Shown piece by piece: positions 53,893 to 63,554 of a DNA stretch of 64,000 bases. The notes beneath the pieces were generated by a model. That model ran no database searches. It saw only the letters and a list, made by a program, of their open reading frames with translations, and was not told the origin of the DNA. The DNA lies in contig NZ_CP135996.1 in NCBI RefSeq assembly GCF_029211325.2, forward strand, positions 1,054,001 to 1,118,000. Direction: 5' to 3'. The stretch comes from Caproicibacterium argilliputei (GTDB lineage Bacteria > Bacillota > Clostridia > Oscillospirales > Acutalibacteraceae). The translations under genes and the position numbers were made by a program. How positions within the stretch are numbered: position 1 is the stretch's first letter; each line of letters begins with the position of its first letter.

Positions 53893-55650
53893 TTATGCGG
53901 TCACGATGCCGGCCATGGCCTCGTCGATTTCTTTGATATAATCATCGAAGCGGTCAAGGCGGTTATTCGGAATGTCGTACTTGATCTTCACAAGTTTGTC
54001 AAACAGGCCGGTTGCAAGGATGCTGGAAATCGGCACACTTGCGCTGACCAGCTGGCGCGCTTTTTCGTACAGGTGCAGGATGACTTTCATCATCAGTTCC
54101 TGCTTCTTCAGCGGGACGAAGGTATCTTCCTTATGGAAAGCATTCTGCTGCAGGAAGCCAACACGCACCACGCGCGCGATTTCAATGACCAGTTTCTGGT
54201 CATCCGGCAGAACGTCGGCGCCAATCAGTTTGACAATTTCCATTAAAGAGTTTTCTTCCTGCAGGATCCGGTTGATACCCTGACGGTATTTTACGAATTC
54301 CGGACCGAGGTTCTCATTGTACCATGTGCCTAAATCCGGCTGATACTCGCTGTAGCTGTCCATCCAGTTAATGGCCGGATAATGGCGCGCATAGGCAAGT
54401 GCCTTGTCCAGTGCCCAGAAGCAGCGAGTAAAACGCTTGGTGTTCTGCGTAACCGGCTCGGAAAAGTCGCTGCCGGCAGGGGAAACAGCGCCAATCAGGG
54501 TGATGGAGCCTTTTTTGTCGTTCAAGGTTTCGACCATGCCTGCACGTTCGTAGAACTCAGCCAGACGGCTGGGCAGGTAAGCCGGGAAGCCTTCTTCAGC
54601 GGGCATTTCTTCCAGACGGCCGCTGATTTCACGCAGGGCTTCTGCCCAGCGGGAAGTGGAGTCAGCCATCATTGCCACGTGGTAACCCATGTCGCGATAA
54701 TACTCTGCCAGAGTAACGCCAGTGTAAATGGATGCCTCACGGGCAGCCACAGGCATATTACTGGTGTTCGCAATCAACACGGTACGGTCTGTCATCGGGC
54801 GGCCGCTCTTCGGGTCAATCAGTTCGCCGAATTCTTCCAGAACCTGGCTCATTTCGTTGCCGCGTTCGCCGCAGCCGACGTAAATGATGATGTCAGCGTC
54901 GCACCACTTTGCAAGCTGATGCTGTGTCATGGTTTTGCCGGTACCGAAGCCACCCGGAATTGCAGCCGCACCGCCTTTGGCGATGGGGAACATGGTGTCA
55001 ATGACACGCTGTCCGGTAATCAGCGGAATGTTGCAGGGCAGGTGTTCCTTCACCGGGCGGGGCGTACGAATTGGCCAGCGCTGGCAGAGCGTCAGCTTGT
55101 GCACATCGCCGTTTTTGTCCGTCAGTTCCACAATGGTATCGTTTACTTTGTAGCTGCCGTTGGACATCACTTTCGTGACAGTGCCGGATAGAACCGGCGG
55201 CACCAGGCAGCGGTGTTCAATAATCTGGGTTTCCGGACACGTGGCGTAAATATCACCGCCGCGCAGTTTGTCGCCTTCCTTAACGGTAACGGTGACATCC
55301 CACAGACGGTCTGTATCCAGAGAAGGCGCTGCAAAACCGCGCGCGATAAACGCGCCGGACTGCTCTGCAACCTTTTTTAACGGACGTTCGATGCCGTCGA
55401 AGATGTTGTCCAGAATTCCGGGTCCCAGTGTTACATTCATGGAAGCACCGGTGCCTGTAACCGGTTCGCCGGGCTGCAGGCCTGTGGTTTCCTCGTAGCA
55501 CTGGATAGTTGTCATTTTGTCGTTAACACCAATGATTTCACCGACCAGGCGTTCCTTGCCCACATAAACCATTTCGCCCATGGCAAACGTGTGGGTGTTT
55601 TTTACGGTGATGACCGGGCCGTTGATGCCAAAGATTACGTCATTATTCAT
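53893..55650 (-). CDS. ntpA: V-type ATPase catalytic subunit A
   Basis: 585 residues from the ATG at 55650 (GGGGTGAG upstream). Walker A is GGFGTGKTMTQHQLAKW near residue 233, and the catalytic Glu lies in YVGCGERGNEMSQVLEEF. The characteristic non-homologous insertion of A subunits is present (VKEGDKLRGGDIYATCPE region). Whether the enzyme makes ATP or pumps ions cannot be told from this subunit. Confidence 0.97.
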   Translation of the reverse strand: MNNDVIFGINGPVITVKNTHTFAMGEMVYVGKERLVGEIIGVNDKMTTIQCYEETTGLQPGEPVTGTGASMNVTLGPGILDNIFDGIERPLKKVAEQSGAFIARGFAAPSLDTDRLWDVTVTVKEGDKLRGGDIYATCPETQIIEHRCLVPPVLSGTVTKVMSNGSYKVNDTIVELTDKNGDVHKLTLCQRWPIRTPRPVKEHLPCNIPLITGQRVIDTMFPIAKGGAAAIPGGFGTGKTMTQHQLAKWCDADIIIYVGCGERGNEMSQVLEEFGELIDPKSGRPMTDRTVLIANTSNMPVAAREASIYTGVTLAEYYRDMGYHVAMMADSTSRWAEALREISGRLEEMPAEEGFPAYLPSRLAEFYERAGMVETLNDKKGSITLIGAVSPAGSDFSEPVTQNTKRFTRCFWALDKALAYARHYPAINWMDSYSEYQPDLGTWYNENLGPEFVKYRQGINRILQEENSLMEIVKLIGADVLPDDQKLVIEIARVVRVGFLQQNAFHKEDTFVPLKKQELMMKVILHLYEKARQLVSASVPISSILATGLFDKLVKIKYDIPNNRLDRFDDYIKEIDEAMAGIVTA

Positions 55651-55664
55651 CTGCTCACCCCTCA

Positions 55665-56282
55665 TCAAACTACGGCCAGGCCGGAATGTGTTTCAAACCA
55701 GTCACGCTGATCCTCCAGCAGAGCATCCAGTGTCTGGTCGGCGGTCAGACCCAGGCTTTTGCTGATGATACGCAAACCGCCCAGGTGAATGGTCTTGTCT
55801 TCCGCAAATGTGCAGTTGCCGCCAAAGGCAGCTTTAACGGCTGCTTGGTGTGCTTCATCGCCGGGCTTCATGGCAAAGACGGTGTCCGGTGCGGTAAACA
55901 GAGGCGCAGCCTCTTTTACCGCTTTGGTCAGAAAAGCTTCGTATTTATCAGAAGCGACAAATTCATTCAGCTTTCCGGTTGCCTTTGCAAAGATTTCCGT
56001 GGTGATTTCCTGCCGACGTGTCAGCAGCGCACGGCGGGCGTCCTGCTCACGCAAAGCCATTTCCCGTGCGATTTTATTGCGCATACTGGCCATTTCCGCC
56101 TGAATCAGGCGGTAGGCTTCATTTAATACTTCTTTTTCTGCATTTTCCAGTTCGCGTGCTTTGTATTCTGCCACTTCGCGCTCAATTTGATTGCGCTGCT
56201 CTGTAGCATAATGGTTAATGGCGTCGTGGAATTTGCTGACTTTTTCGTTACTGCGGGTTCCTTTATCCTCAGTCATATCCAT
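55665..56282 (-). CDS. ntpE: V-type ATPase subunit E
   Basis: 205 residues. A long charged N-terminal helix (EREVAEYKARELENAEKEVL, MASMRNKIAREMALREQDAR) forms the peripheral stalk; a globular C-terminus contains HLGGLRIISKSLGLTADQTL, which binds the head. It sits between subunits F and A. Confidence 0.88.
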   Translation of the reverse strand: MDMTEDKGTRSNEKVSKFHDAINHYATEQRNQIEREVAEYKARELENAEKEVLNEAYRLIQAEMASMRNKIAREMALREQDARRALLTRRQEITTEIFAKATGKLNEFVASDKYEAFLTKAVKEAAPLFTAPDTVFAMKPGDEAHQAAVKAAFGGNCTFAEDKTIHLGGLRIISKSLGLTADQTLDALLEDQRDWFETHSGLAVV

Positions 56283-56297
56283 CTGCAGCCTCCCCGG

Positions 56298-56606
56298 TTA
56301 GATTTTTACACCGATCGCCTCACGGACATATTCGGTGATGGAGTCTTTTGTGCGTCCGTTGCCGTGCCGGTCGGGGATCTCGACGATCAGCGGGCGCTTC
56401 ATTTTCAGCTTCAGATCATACACCATTTCCGGGCAAAGCGCCAGCGAGGTCGCTGTAATCAGAATGACTGCGACGTCTTCCATGGCCACCGCTTCCTTTA
56501 AGGCGTTTTTCACTTCTTCCGCTGTGTGAACGACCACACCGTCAATGCCAGCGAGCCGCATACCGACCTGTGTGTCTACGTTATCACTAATCAAATAAAA
56601 ACGCAT
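56298..56606 (-). CDS. ntpG: V-type ATPase subunit F
   Basis: 102 residues, a small Rossmann-like rotor-shaft protein. RFYLISDNVDTQVGMRLAGI at the start and AVILITATSLALCPEMV, LIVEIPDRHG further on are the family pattern. Naming of the small subunits varies between species; F in V/A nomenclature, NtpG in Enterococcus. Confidence 0.88.
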   Translation of the reverse strand: MRFYLISDNVDTQVGMRLAGIDGVVVHTAEEVKNALKEAVAMEDVAVILITATSLALCPEMVYDLKLKMKRPLIVEIPDRHGNGRTKDSITEYVREAIGVKI

Positions 56607-56612
56607 GATTCA

Positions 56613-57053
<441 letters not shown>

Positions 57054-57078
57054 TTATGCAAAACCCTCAAAAACGGGT

Positions 57079-59040
57079 TTATGCTTTGGCAAGTCCTTTG
57101 ATACGAATCGGCGTAAACGCGCGCCCGTCGCCGTCGTAGAAGCGGCTGAACATTTCATAGAAGTTCAGACGGAGCACATGAATGCTGACCAGCAGCGCTT
57201 CCAGAACCGCAACAAAGATGTTGCCGGCGGCCATAACAATGTACCAGCCGATGCCGGAAGCCGGGTCAACCATCTGCGCCAGGGTAACTACCATGGTCAT
57301 CATGCCCGCGTGTACCAGCACAAACGCACCGACACGAAGGAAAGAGATGGTATTGCTCATCAGCGAAAGCAAAAACTCAAACCACTCAAAGAAAGACTGG
57401 GTAAAGAACAGCCCCCAGCTTTCCGGCTGAAACTTTTCGCCGTGGATGATGCTGGTGAAAAGCTCACCCAAAAACACGACCGCAAGCGGCAATATAATCA
57501 GAATCAGCAGATACGGAACCGTTACAATCTTTTGACCGGTTACCATCTGTCCGACCAAACCGAGCACAAGCGCAACGTAAAAAATCAGTGCGGCAACGCC
57601 GTTTTGGCTGACCAGTGCGCGTGCGTAGTCTTTCCGCTTGCAGCTGGAGTAAATGTTGAGCAGCATGGAAATGGTGATGCAGATAAAACCAATGGCAACA
57701 GAAATCAAAATAATGGCAATTGTCGTTTGCCCTTCCATGACGCTGACCGGCTTTCCGGCAAGGCCGAAAGCGTGGTACAGCGGATCCAGAAAGTGTTCGT
57801 TGCCGAACCACGAGCCAAAGACAAAGCCGAAAATGGTTGCCATGATGCCGCAGGGCAGCAGAATCTTGCCAATCGGCATTTTGCGGTGCTTCCACATATA
57901 GAAGTAACCGAAGAACGCCAGGCACAGACCTTGCCCGACATCGCCGAACATGATGCCGAACAGCAGCGTAAAGAGAATTGCTACCAGCGGGGTGGGGTCC
58001 ACTTCCTTGTAATTCGGCAGGCCGTACATATTGATAAAGAACTCATACGGCCGCACGACACGCTTGTTGTGCAGTTTGACCGGCGGGGAGTGAGCTAGGA
58101 CGTTATCCGCATCTTCCAGACTGTACTCCACGGACTGCAGGGTGTCCAGTGCGTTGATGAAGCTGTGCTCATTTTCCGCAGGTACCCAGCCAGTCAGGAT
58201 GAAGCAGTCGTGGTAGGAAGCAGCGTAATGCCGTACCCCAAAGTACGTGCTGCGCTCCGCCAGATACGAGTAAACTTCGGTGAAACGCGTTTCTTCGGCG
58301 GCCCAAAGGTCATCCGCCTGTTTCTGCAAGGTTTGCAGTTGTTCTTTTAATTCGGAAATCTTTTCCTGCAGCGATTTGACCAGTGCTTCCGGCGTGCTGG
58401 TGATGGTTCGCAGCCGCAGCCGCTGAAAGTAAAGCTTGTTGAAAATTTTGTCAATTTCAGCAGCCTCCTCAATGGGGCACATATACACGCCCCAAAGACT
58501 GCGCTGGTCGCTGGTGCAGGGGAAAAACGTGACGTAGGGGTTGTCCTTATACGTTGTGTCCAGCGCTTCTGCGCTTTCTTTCGGCAGGGAGCCGAACCGT
58601 ACCTTAATGAACTTACATTCGCGAATTTCATCCAGATTGAGGTTTATGCCCACAAAATGCGCCATATCCTGCACTTCCTGTGTGCAGGCCTCAATCTCCT
58701 TCTGTGCCTGTGTGCGCTTTTCCTGCAAGGCTTCCATCTGTGCGGAAAAACGCGCGGTATAAGCCTTGGCGGTCTGCGGCGTAAGCGAAAGCCCGCGGAT
58801 TTCCTTTTCGGACAGCAGGGAAGGGGTTTTGCCGATTACGCTCAGAGAGTCAAACAGCCGCTGCAGCTGGGAAGAAAAAGGATTTTCTTCGTTCAGTTGT
58901 GCGAACTGCTCGGTATGATCGTAAAACTGCAAGGCATGGTCGGGGTGGAACACACCGCTGCGCCCACAAATTTCCGTGACGCGATCCAACTCGTTGATTT
59001 GACCAATGATACTGACAACTTTGACCTTAATTACAGCCAC
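57079..59040 (-). CDS. ntpI: V-type ATPase subunit I
   Basis: 653 residues, the stator membrane subunit that provides the ion half-channels. The cytoplasmic N-terminal half (1-330) has coiled coils (QEKISELKEQLQTLQKQADD). About eight membrane helices follow, including LFTLLFGIMFGDVGQGLCL and SFLRVGAFVLVHAGMM, signature segments of the family. It lies between ntpC and ntpK. Confidence 0.95.
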   Translation of the reverse strand: MAVIKVKVVSIIGQINELDRVTEICGRSGVFHPDHALQFYDHTEQFAQLNEENPFSSQLQRLFDSLSVIGKTPSLLSEKEIRGLSLTPQTAKAYTARFSAQMEALQEKRTQAQKEIEACTQEVQDMAHFVGINLNLDEIRECKFIKVRFGSLPKESAEALDTTYKDNPYVTFFPCTSDQRSLWGVYMCPIEEAAEIDKIFNKLYFQRLRLRTITSTPEALVKSLQEKISELKEQLQTLQKQADDLWAAEETRFTEVYSYLAERSTYFGVRHYAASYHDCFILTGWVPAENEHSFINALDTLQSVEYSLEDADNVLAHSPPVKLHNKRVVRPYEFFINMYGLPNYKEVDPTPLVAILFTLLFGIMFGDVGQGLCLAFFGYFYMWKHRKMPIGKILLPCGIMATIFGFVFGSWFGNEHFLDPLYHAFGLAGKPVSVMEGQTTIAIILISVAIGFICITISMLLNIYSSCKRKDYARALVSQNGVAALIFYVALVLGLVGQMVTGQKIVTVPYLLILIILPLAVVFLGELFTSIIHGEKFQPESWGLFFTQSFFEWFEFLLSLMSNTISFLRVGAFVLVHAGMMTMVVTLAQMVDPASGIGWYIVMAAGNIFVAVLEALLVSIHVLRLNFYEMFSRFYDGDGRAFTPIRIKGLAKA

Positions 59041-59055
59041 ATTCAGATTCTCCTT

Positions 59056-60090
59056 TCATCCAAATTTGTAGGGATTCAGCAGCCGCTTGATCTCGATTTT
59101 AGAAATCCCGTAACGCAGTGCTTCAATCAGGTGAACCAGATTTGTAAGTTCTGTCTGCATCAAAAAGATGTAAGAAAGCATCACAATGCTGGACTCTGAG
59201 CTGAAGAAAAGGTTCCGGTGGCTTTCCCAGTAGCGCACCTGTGTAATCAGGTCGCCGGGCAGATCATACGGCAGCTGAAAAGCACGCTTGCCCACACGGG
59301 TGGTGGCCATGACAGCCTTCACCTGCGCGGGCGTGTCTGCTTCAATCATTTGGCTGAGCTTGTCCTTTGGAATCCGGCCAAACGGGAGGATGCACGCGCG
59401 AATCTGTGAATTCGTAACGTGGTAGTAAGCCTTGAGCCGGACGATGTGCGCGTAATTCTGCAGGTCAACCATGTCGTTGAACATTTCCAGCATCGCCTCG
59501 CGCTCGTGACCGTGGGTTTCATCCTGAATGACGCGGTACTGCTGTTCGTACAGATCCGTCAGCAGCACGTGCTCCACCTCAGTGAAGTTTTCCATGCTGT
59601 CTGCTTTGTTGCGAAACGGCAGCAAAAGCTTGTAGTAGCGCGTTCCCCGCACTGCTTCCAGCAGCTGCTCGAAGTTGGCTGCCTGATCAACCGCGCGCTG
59701 GTCAAAGTGCGTGTGGTGGTTCAGGTACGGGTCCGGCGGGGTCATCTGCTCGTTTGTTCCGGCATTCATGCGAATCATCGCGTGCAGCAGTTGATTAATT
59801 TCCAGCTGCCCGAGCAGGTAGTTGGCGGTGTGCTCGCCCATGCCGACGTCATAGCGGCTCAGACGCAGGGTTTCCTGCATGAGCCGCTGGCGCAGCAGAT
59901 TTTCCAGCTCACTGTGGTGAATCCCGCTTTCGTTGACGTTTTTGAGCACGGAGCTGTAAGCGGTGTTGCTTTTCAGGTAAGCCGCCGCGTCTGCCACGGA
60001 TGAGCAGCTCAGCAGCGCTTCCCAGTCGCTGGGGGTCAGCCGCCGGCCGTACATGGCGCGGGCCTTGCTGACAATGGCAGTGTTCGACAT
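59056..60090 (-). CDS. ntpC: V-type ATPase subunit C
   Basis: 344 residues, mainly helical; the funnel-shaped d/C subunit linking shaft and ring. ARAMYGRRLTPSDWEALLSC, LSRYDVGMGEHTANYLLGQL and the C-terminal LIEALRYGISKIEIKRLLNP are typical. It precedes subunit I, 4 bp after the first gene. Confidence 0.9.
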   Translation of the reverse strand: MSNTAIVSKARAMYGRRLTPSDWEALLSCSSVADAAAYLKSNTAYSSVLKNVNESGIHHSELENLLRQRLMQETLRLSRYDVGMGEHTANYLLGQLEINQLLHAMIRMNAGTNEQMTPPDPYLNHHTHFDQRAVDQAANFEQLLEAVRGTRYYKLLLPFRNKADSMENFTEVEHVLLTDLYEQQYRVIQDETHGHEREAMLEMFNDMVDLQNYAHIVRLKAYYHVTNSQIRACILPFGRIPKDKLSQMIEADTPAQVKAVMATTRVGKRAFQLPYDLPGDLITQVRYWESHRNLFFSSESSIVMLSYIFLMQTELTNLVHLIEALRYGISKIEIKRLLNPYKFG

Positions 60091-60094
60091 TTCC

Positions 60095-60406
60095 TCACGC
60101 TCCCAACACGCGGCCGACGAGCTCGTTTACCCACTGGTCACCGTTTTTCTGATAGTCCGCTTCCAGTTTCTCACGGACTGCGGCGTAGTGCTTCTCTGTC
60201 TTTTTCCATTCTTCTTCGGCAAAAGCTTGTTCTGCCGGTTCATTTTTTTCGATCCGTTTGCGCGCACGCGCAAGATACTGGTTGCGTATCTCCTCGCGGC
60301 GTTTTGCAACTTCCTCTGCCGAATTCAGTTTTTTCATCTGAGCGGCATCGGTAATTTGCTGCGCTTCGTGGTCGATGTCTACGATCTCTTTGATCATATC
60401 CTTCAT
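60095..60406 (-). CDS. V-type ATPase peripheral stalk subunit G/H
   Basis: 103 residues, almost entirely charged helix (EEVAKRREEIRNQYLARARK, EEEWKKTEKHYAAVREKLEA), ending WVNELVGRVLG. It pairs with subunit E in the peripheral stalk. Assignment rests on composition and first position in the operon. GGAGGCGC precedes the ATG. Confidence 0.8.
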   Translation of the reverse strand: MKDMIKEIVDIDHEAQQITDAAQMKKLNSAEEVAKRREEIRNQYLARARKRIEKNEPAEQAFAEEEWKKTEKHYAAVREKLEADYQKNGDQWVNELVGRVLGA

Positions 60407-60433
60407 GAACAGCGCCTCCTTAGAGTTTGTGGT

Positions 60434-60475
60434 CCTATACTTATTTATATAGGTTACGCTCCTGCCAGAATTATA
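60434..60475 (-). promoter_or_regulatory. Leader and -10 element of the V-type ATPase operon
   Basis: On the minus strand a perfect TATAAT lies at 60470-60475, about 65 bp before the first ATG; no good -35 is seen 17 bp upstream. CCTATA and TATAGG (60434-60439 and 60448-60453) form a small hairpin in the leader. Confidence 0.45.
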
Positions 60476-60653
60476 TCACGCTTTCTTACCAAATTGTTTC
60501 TAATCTATGAACATAGAGTTAGTTTCAGCCGTTTTTACAATTGTTATTGACTTCTGCTACACAATTTCGACAAATAAAGAATTATGAGATAAAAAATAAT
60601 TATATATCTATAATTATCGGTTATGGAAGTAAATGAAAAATTTCTTTACTGTG

Positions 60654-60692
60654 CAAAAAACCGGCGGAAAGAAATGGAACTCCGCCGGTTTG
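60654..60692 (-). terminator. Terminator of the ACT-UPF0210 operon
   Basis: AAACCGGCGGA and TCCGCCGGTTT pair perfectly; on the minus strand T residues follow. Confidence 0.88.
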
Positions 60693-60696
60693 GGAT

Positions 60697-62055
60697 TCAG
60701 TTTTTCAAGCTTTGGATTGGTGCCGGCAGTCGCCCGCCACGGTCAATGAATTTTTTCGGCGACCAGGGGTTGACTTCCATGACCGGGCTGTGCCCGAACA
60801 AGCCGCCGAAATTCAAATCATCGCCGGCTTTTTTGCCGATGGCAGGAATCACTCGCACCGCTGTGGTTTTCAAGTTGACCATGCCAATGGCGGCTTCGTC
60901 GGCAATGATGCCGGAGATAATCTCGGCGGGGGTGTCACCGGGAATGGCAATCATGTCCAGACCGACGCTGCACACGCAGGTCATTGCCTCCAGCTTTGTA
61001 AGGGAGAGCGCTCCGCGCTGCGCGGCTTGAATCATTCCGGCATCCTCAGACACCGGGATGAACGCACCGGAAAGCCCGCCGACGTGGGAACTTGCCATGA
61101 TGCCGCCCTTCTTTACCGCATCGTTGAGCAGGGCAAGGCAGGCGGTGGTGCCGTGTGCACCGCAGCTTTCCAGTCCCATTTCCTCCAGGATGTACGCGAC
61201 CGAATCACCCACAGCGGGCGTTGGCGCCAGCGAAAGATCCACAATGCCAAAGGGCACGCAGAGCCGACGGCTTGCTTCTTGCGCGACCAGCTGCCCCATA
61301 CGGGTAATTTTAAATGCGGTTTTTTTAATGACGTTTGCAACTTCGCTCAGGTCTCCGTCTGGGCAGTTGTGCAGCGCCGCGCGTACCACGCCGGGACCGG
61401 AAACACCGACGTTGATCACGCAGTCTGGCTCGCCAGTGCCGTGAAAAGCGCCTGCCATGAAGGGGTTGTCCTCTGGTGCGTTGCAGAAAACCACCAGTTT
61501 AGAGGGTCCGATGCAGCCCTGGTCTACCGTAGCCTGTGCGGTCCGCACCACAATTTGACCCATTTTCTTTACGGCATCCATGTTGATGCCGGCTTTGGTG
61601 GTGCCAACGTTGACGCTGGAACACACACAGTCGGTTTCCGCCAGCGCTTGCGGAATGCTTTCAATGACAGCATAATCGCCAGGAGCGAAGCCCTTCTGCA
61701 CCAGAGCGGAGTAGCCGCCGATGAGATTTACACCGACCGCTTTTGCCGCGCGGTCCAGCGTCTTTGCAAAGCGAACCGGATCGCGTCCGGGACAGGCGCC
61801 GGCAATCATGGCGATTGGTGTTACGGAAATCCGCTTGTTGATGATCGGGATTCCGTAATCCTTACTGATGTCTTCGCCGGTCTGCACCAATTTTCCCGCA
61901 TAGCGGCAGATTTTGTCGTAGATTTTGTCACAGGCGCGGTCCGGGTTGCTGTCAATGCAGTCCAGCAGAGAAATGCCCATGGTGATTGTGCGGATGTCCA
62001 GGTTTTCATTGTCGATCATCTGTATCGTTTCCAGTATATCGTGGGTGTCAATCAT
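60697..62055 (-). CDS. PFL/UPF0210 family protein
   Basis: 452 residues from the ATG at 62055. Recognised by [39 protein letters not shown] and the glycine-rich [14 protein letters not shown] and [16 protein letters not shown] stretches. The fold is distantly like pyruvate formate-lyase, but the family lacks proven activity. It is co-transcribed with an ACT-domain protein 29 bp upstream, a pairing kept across bacteria and archaea, which suggests amino-acid or small-molecule control. Confidence 0.88.
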   Translation of the reverse strand: MIDTHDILETIQMIDNENLDIRTITMGISLLDCIDSNPDRACDKIYDKICRYAGKLVQTGEDISKDYGIPIINKRISVTPIAMIAGACPGRDPVRFAKTLDRAAKAVGVNLIGGYSALVQKGFAPGDYAVIESIPQALAETDCVCSSVNVGTTKAGINMDAVKKMGQIVVRTAQATVDQGCIGPSKLVVFCNAPEDNPFMAGAFHGTGEPDCVINVGVSGPGVVRAALHNCPDGDLSEVANVIKKTAFKITRMGQLVAQEASRRLCVPFGIVDLSLAPTPAVGDSVAYILEEMGLESCGAHGTTACLALLNDAVKKGGIMASSHVGGLSGAFIPVSEDAGMIQAAQRGALSLTKLEAMTCVCSVGLDMIAIPGDTPAEIISGIIADEAAIGMVNLKTTAVRVIPAIGKKAGDDLNFGGLFGHSPVMEVNPWSPKKFIDRGGRLPAPIQSLKN

Positions 62056-62084
62056 GTTCTCACCATCCCAATCTTTAGAAAATG

Positions 62085-62354
62085 TCAAATCTTGTGCATG
62101 GAGTTGAAAATATCTTCATGCATGACGTGAATCGTAAGCCCCTCTTTTTCGCCCAGCGCTGTAAAGGTATCGGAAAGCTGGCTGAACGGTACTTTGCTGG
62201 CGGAAATGTCGACCAGCATGATCATAGCGAATAGATCCTGCAGAACAGATTGTGTGACTTCCACCACGTTGACACTGTTTTCGGCACAGATGGCGGTAAC
62301 CTTGGCCAGAATCCCGACCATGTCTTTGCCCAGAACGGTTATGACAGCTCGCAT
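62085..62354 (-). CDS. ACT domain protein (UPF0237)
   Basis: 89 residues, a single ACT domain: [20 protein letters not shown], then [20 protein letters not shown]. The ATG at 62354 follows GGAGG; the longer frame is not supported. ACT domains bind amino acids. It is the presumed sensor partner of the UPF0210 protein. Confidence 0.9.
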   Translation of the reverse strand: MRAVITVLGKDMVGILAKVTAICAENSVNVVEVTQSVLQDLFAMIMLVDISASKVPFSQLSDTFTALGEKEGLTIHVMHEDIFNSMHKI

Positions 62355-62593
62355 ATCAGTTTCCTCCGGTTCTTTTAGTCGCGCTTTACCGCGCAAAATT
62401 ATATAAACATATTATGAATGAGTTTTGGGAACTTGTCAATGCTTTGGCAATGTGTTCAAAATATTTCGTGTGTCCGCGCGGCGAAACGGACACCTTGGTG
62501 CTAGGATTCCCGCGGCGGATATGATACAATAGAAAATAGAAAAAATGATGAAAGCGTGCTGCCGGTACAGGCAGCACAGAGAGGGGGCAGCCG

Positions 62594-63409
62594 ATGCGGT
62601 ATCGGTATCTTTCGGATTCACACTGCCACACAGACTGCAGTTTTGACGGGCGCGACTCTGCTATGATGCTGTGCGACAGTGCAGTGCGGCAAGGCCTTTT
62701 TTCCTTAACGGTTACAGACCACTGCGAGTGTAACGAGTACTGGGAAAAAGGATATGACAGAGCCATGCTGCAGTCTTATTTCGAGGCGCGCAAGGCCGCG
62801 GCGGCGTTTCGCGGGCGGCTGCACGTCCGTGCCGGTATAGAACTGGGGCAGCCACTGCAGGATCGTGCGGCCGCGGAAAATGCACTTTCCCTGTGCGATT
62901 ACGACTTCGTCCTGGCCAGCTTGCACAACGTGGCGGGCGCGCCGGATTTTTATGACCTGGACTATGCCACCTGCGACATCCGTGCTCTGCTGCACCGATA
63001 CTTTGAAGAAATGCTGGAAATGGTGCGCTGGGGCAAGTTTGACTCGCTTGCACATCTGACCTATCCGTGGCGGTACACCGGTGGCGAGCACAACGACCTG
63101 CGCATCAGCTATGAACCTTACCGGCAGCAGATTGATGCGGTTTTGCAGGAACTGATTCGGCAGGATAAATGCTTGGAGGTCAATACCAGCGGCCTGCGGC
63201 AGCGCATTGGTACCACGCTGCCAGACCGCCCGATTCTGCAGCGCTACCGGGAGCTTGGCGGCAGGCTTGTTACGCTGGGCAGCGACGCGCACCGCTGGGG
63301 CGATGTCGGCAGCGGCATCGAAGACGGTCTGCGGCTTTTGGAGCAGCTCGGCTTCAGCCGCTTTGCGGTTTACACGGGCCGCCGGCCGGAACTGTACCCG
63401 ATTTCCTGA
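62594..63409 (+). CDS. PHP domain phosphatase, histidinol-phosphatase-like (HisJ family)
   Basis: 271 residues. Metal ligands in order: SDSHCHTDCSFDG, VTDHCECNEY, GIELG, LASLHN, LAHLTYPWR and GSDAHRWG. This matches HisJ-type histidinol phosphatase, the ninth step of histidine synthesis, but other phosphoesters are possible and no his gene is nearby. GAGGGGG precedes the ATG. It is monocistronic. Confidence 0.85.
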   Translation: MRYRYLSDSHCHTDCSFDGRDSAMMLCDSAVRQGLFSLTVTDHCECNEYWEKGYDRAMLQSYFEARKAAAAFRGRLHVRAGIELGQPLQDRAAAENALSLCDYDFVLASLHNVAGAPDFYDLDYATCDIRALLHRYFEEMLEMVRWGKFDSLAHLTYPWRYTGGEHNDLRISYEPYRQQIDAVLQELIRQDKCLEVNTSGLRQRIGTTLPDRPILQRYRELGGRLVTLGSDAHRWGDVGSGIEDGLRLLEQLGFSRFAVYTGRRPELYPIS

Positions 63410-63454
63410 GTGTTGCCTTGCGGCAATTCTGCAGGTTTTCCAAAAAAATCTGTA

Positions 63455-63482
63455 AAAAATCACCCCGCTCAGCGGGGTTTTA
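63455..63482 (+). terminator. Terminator of the PHP gene
   Basis: ACCCCGC-tca-GCGGGGT stem followed by TTTAT. Confidence 0.75.
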
Positions 63483-63554
63483 TGTTATGATAAGAGAAAA
63501 ATTCAAAAGTCCGTGCAGCTTTCTGCCCGGAAATATGCATGAGGAGTGAGCACT

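Noticed and set aside
52336..54246. 636-codon open frame on the plus strand
   Set aside because: Antisense shadow of V-type ATPase subunits B and A; its translation is His/Val/Asn-rich with no family signature.
60712..62130. 472-codon open frame on the plus strand
   Set aside because: Antisense to the UPF0210 gene, which has clear family motifs.
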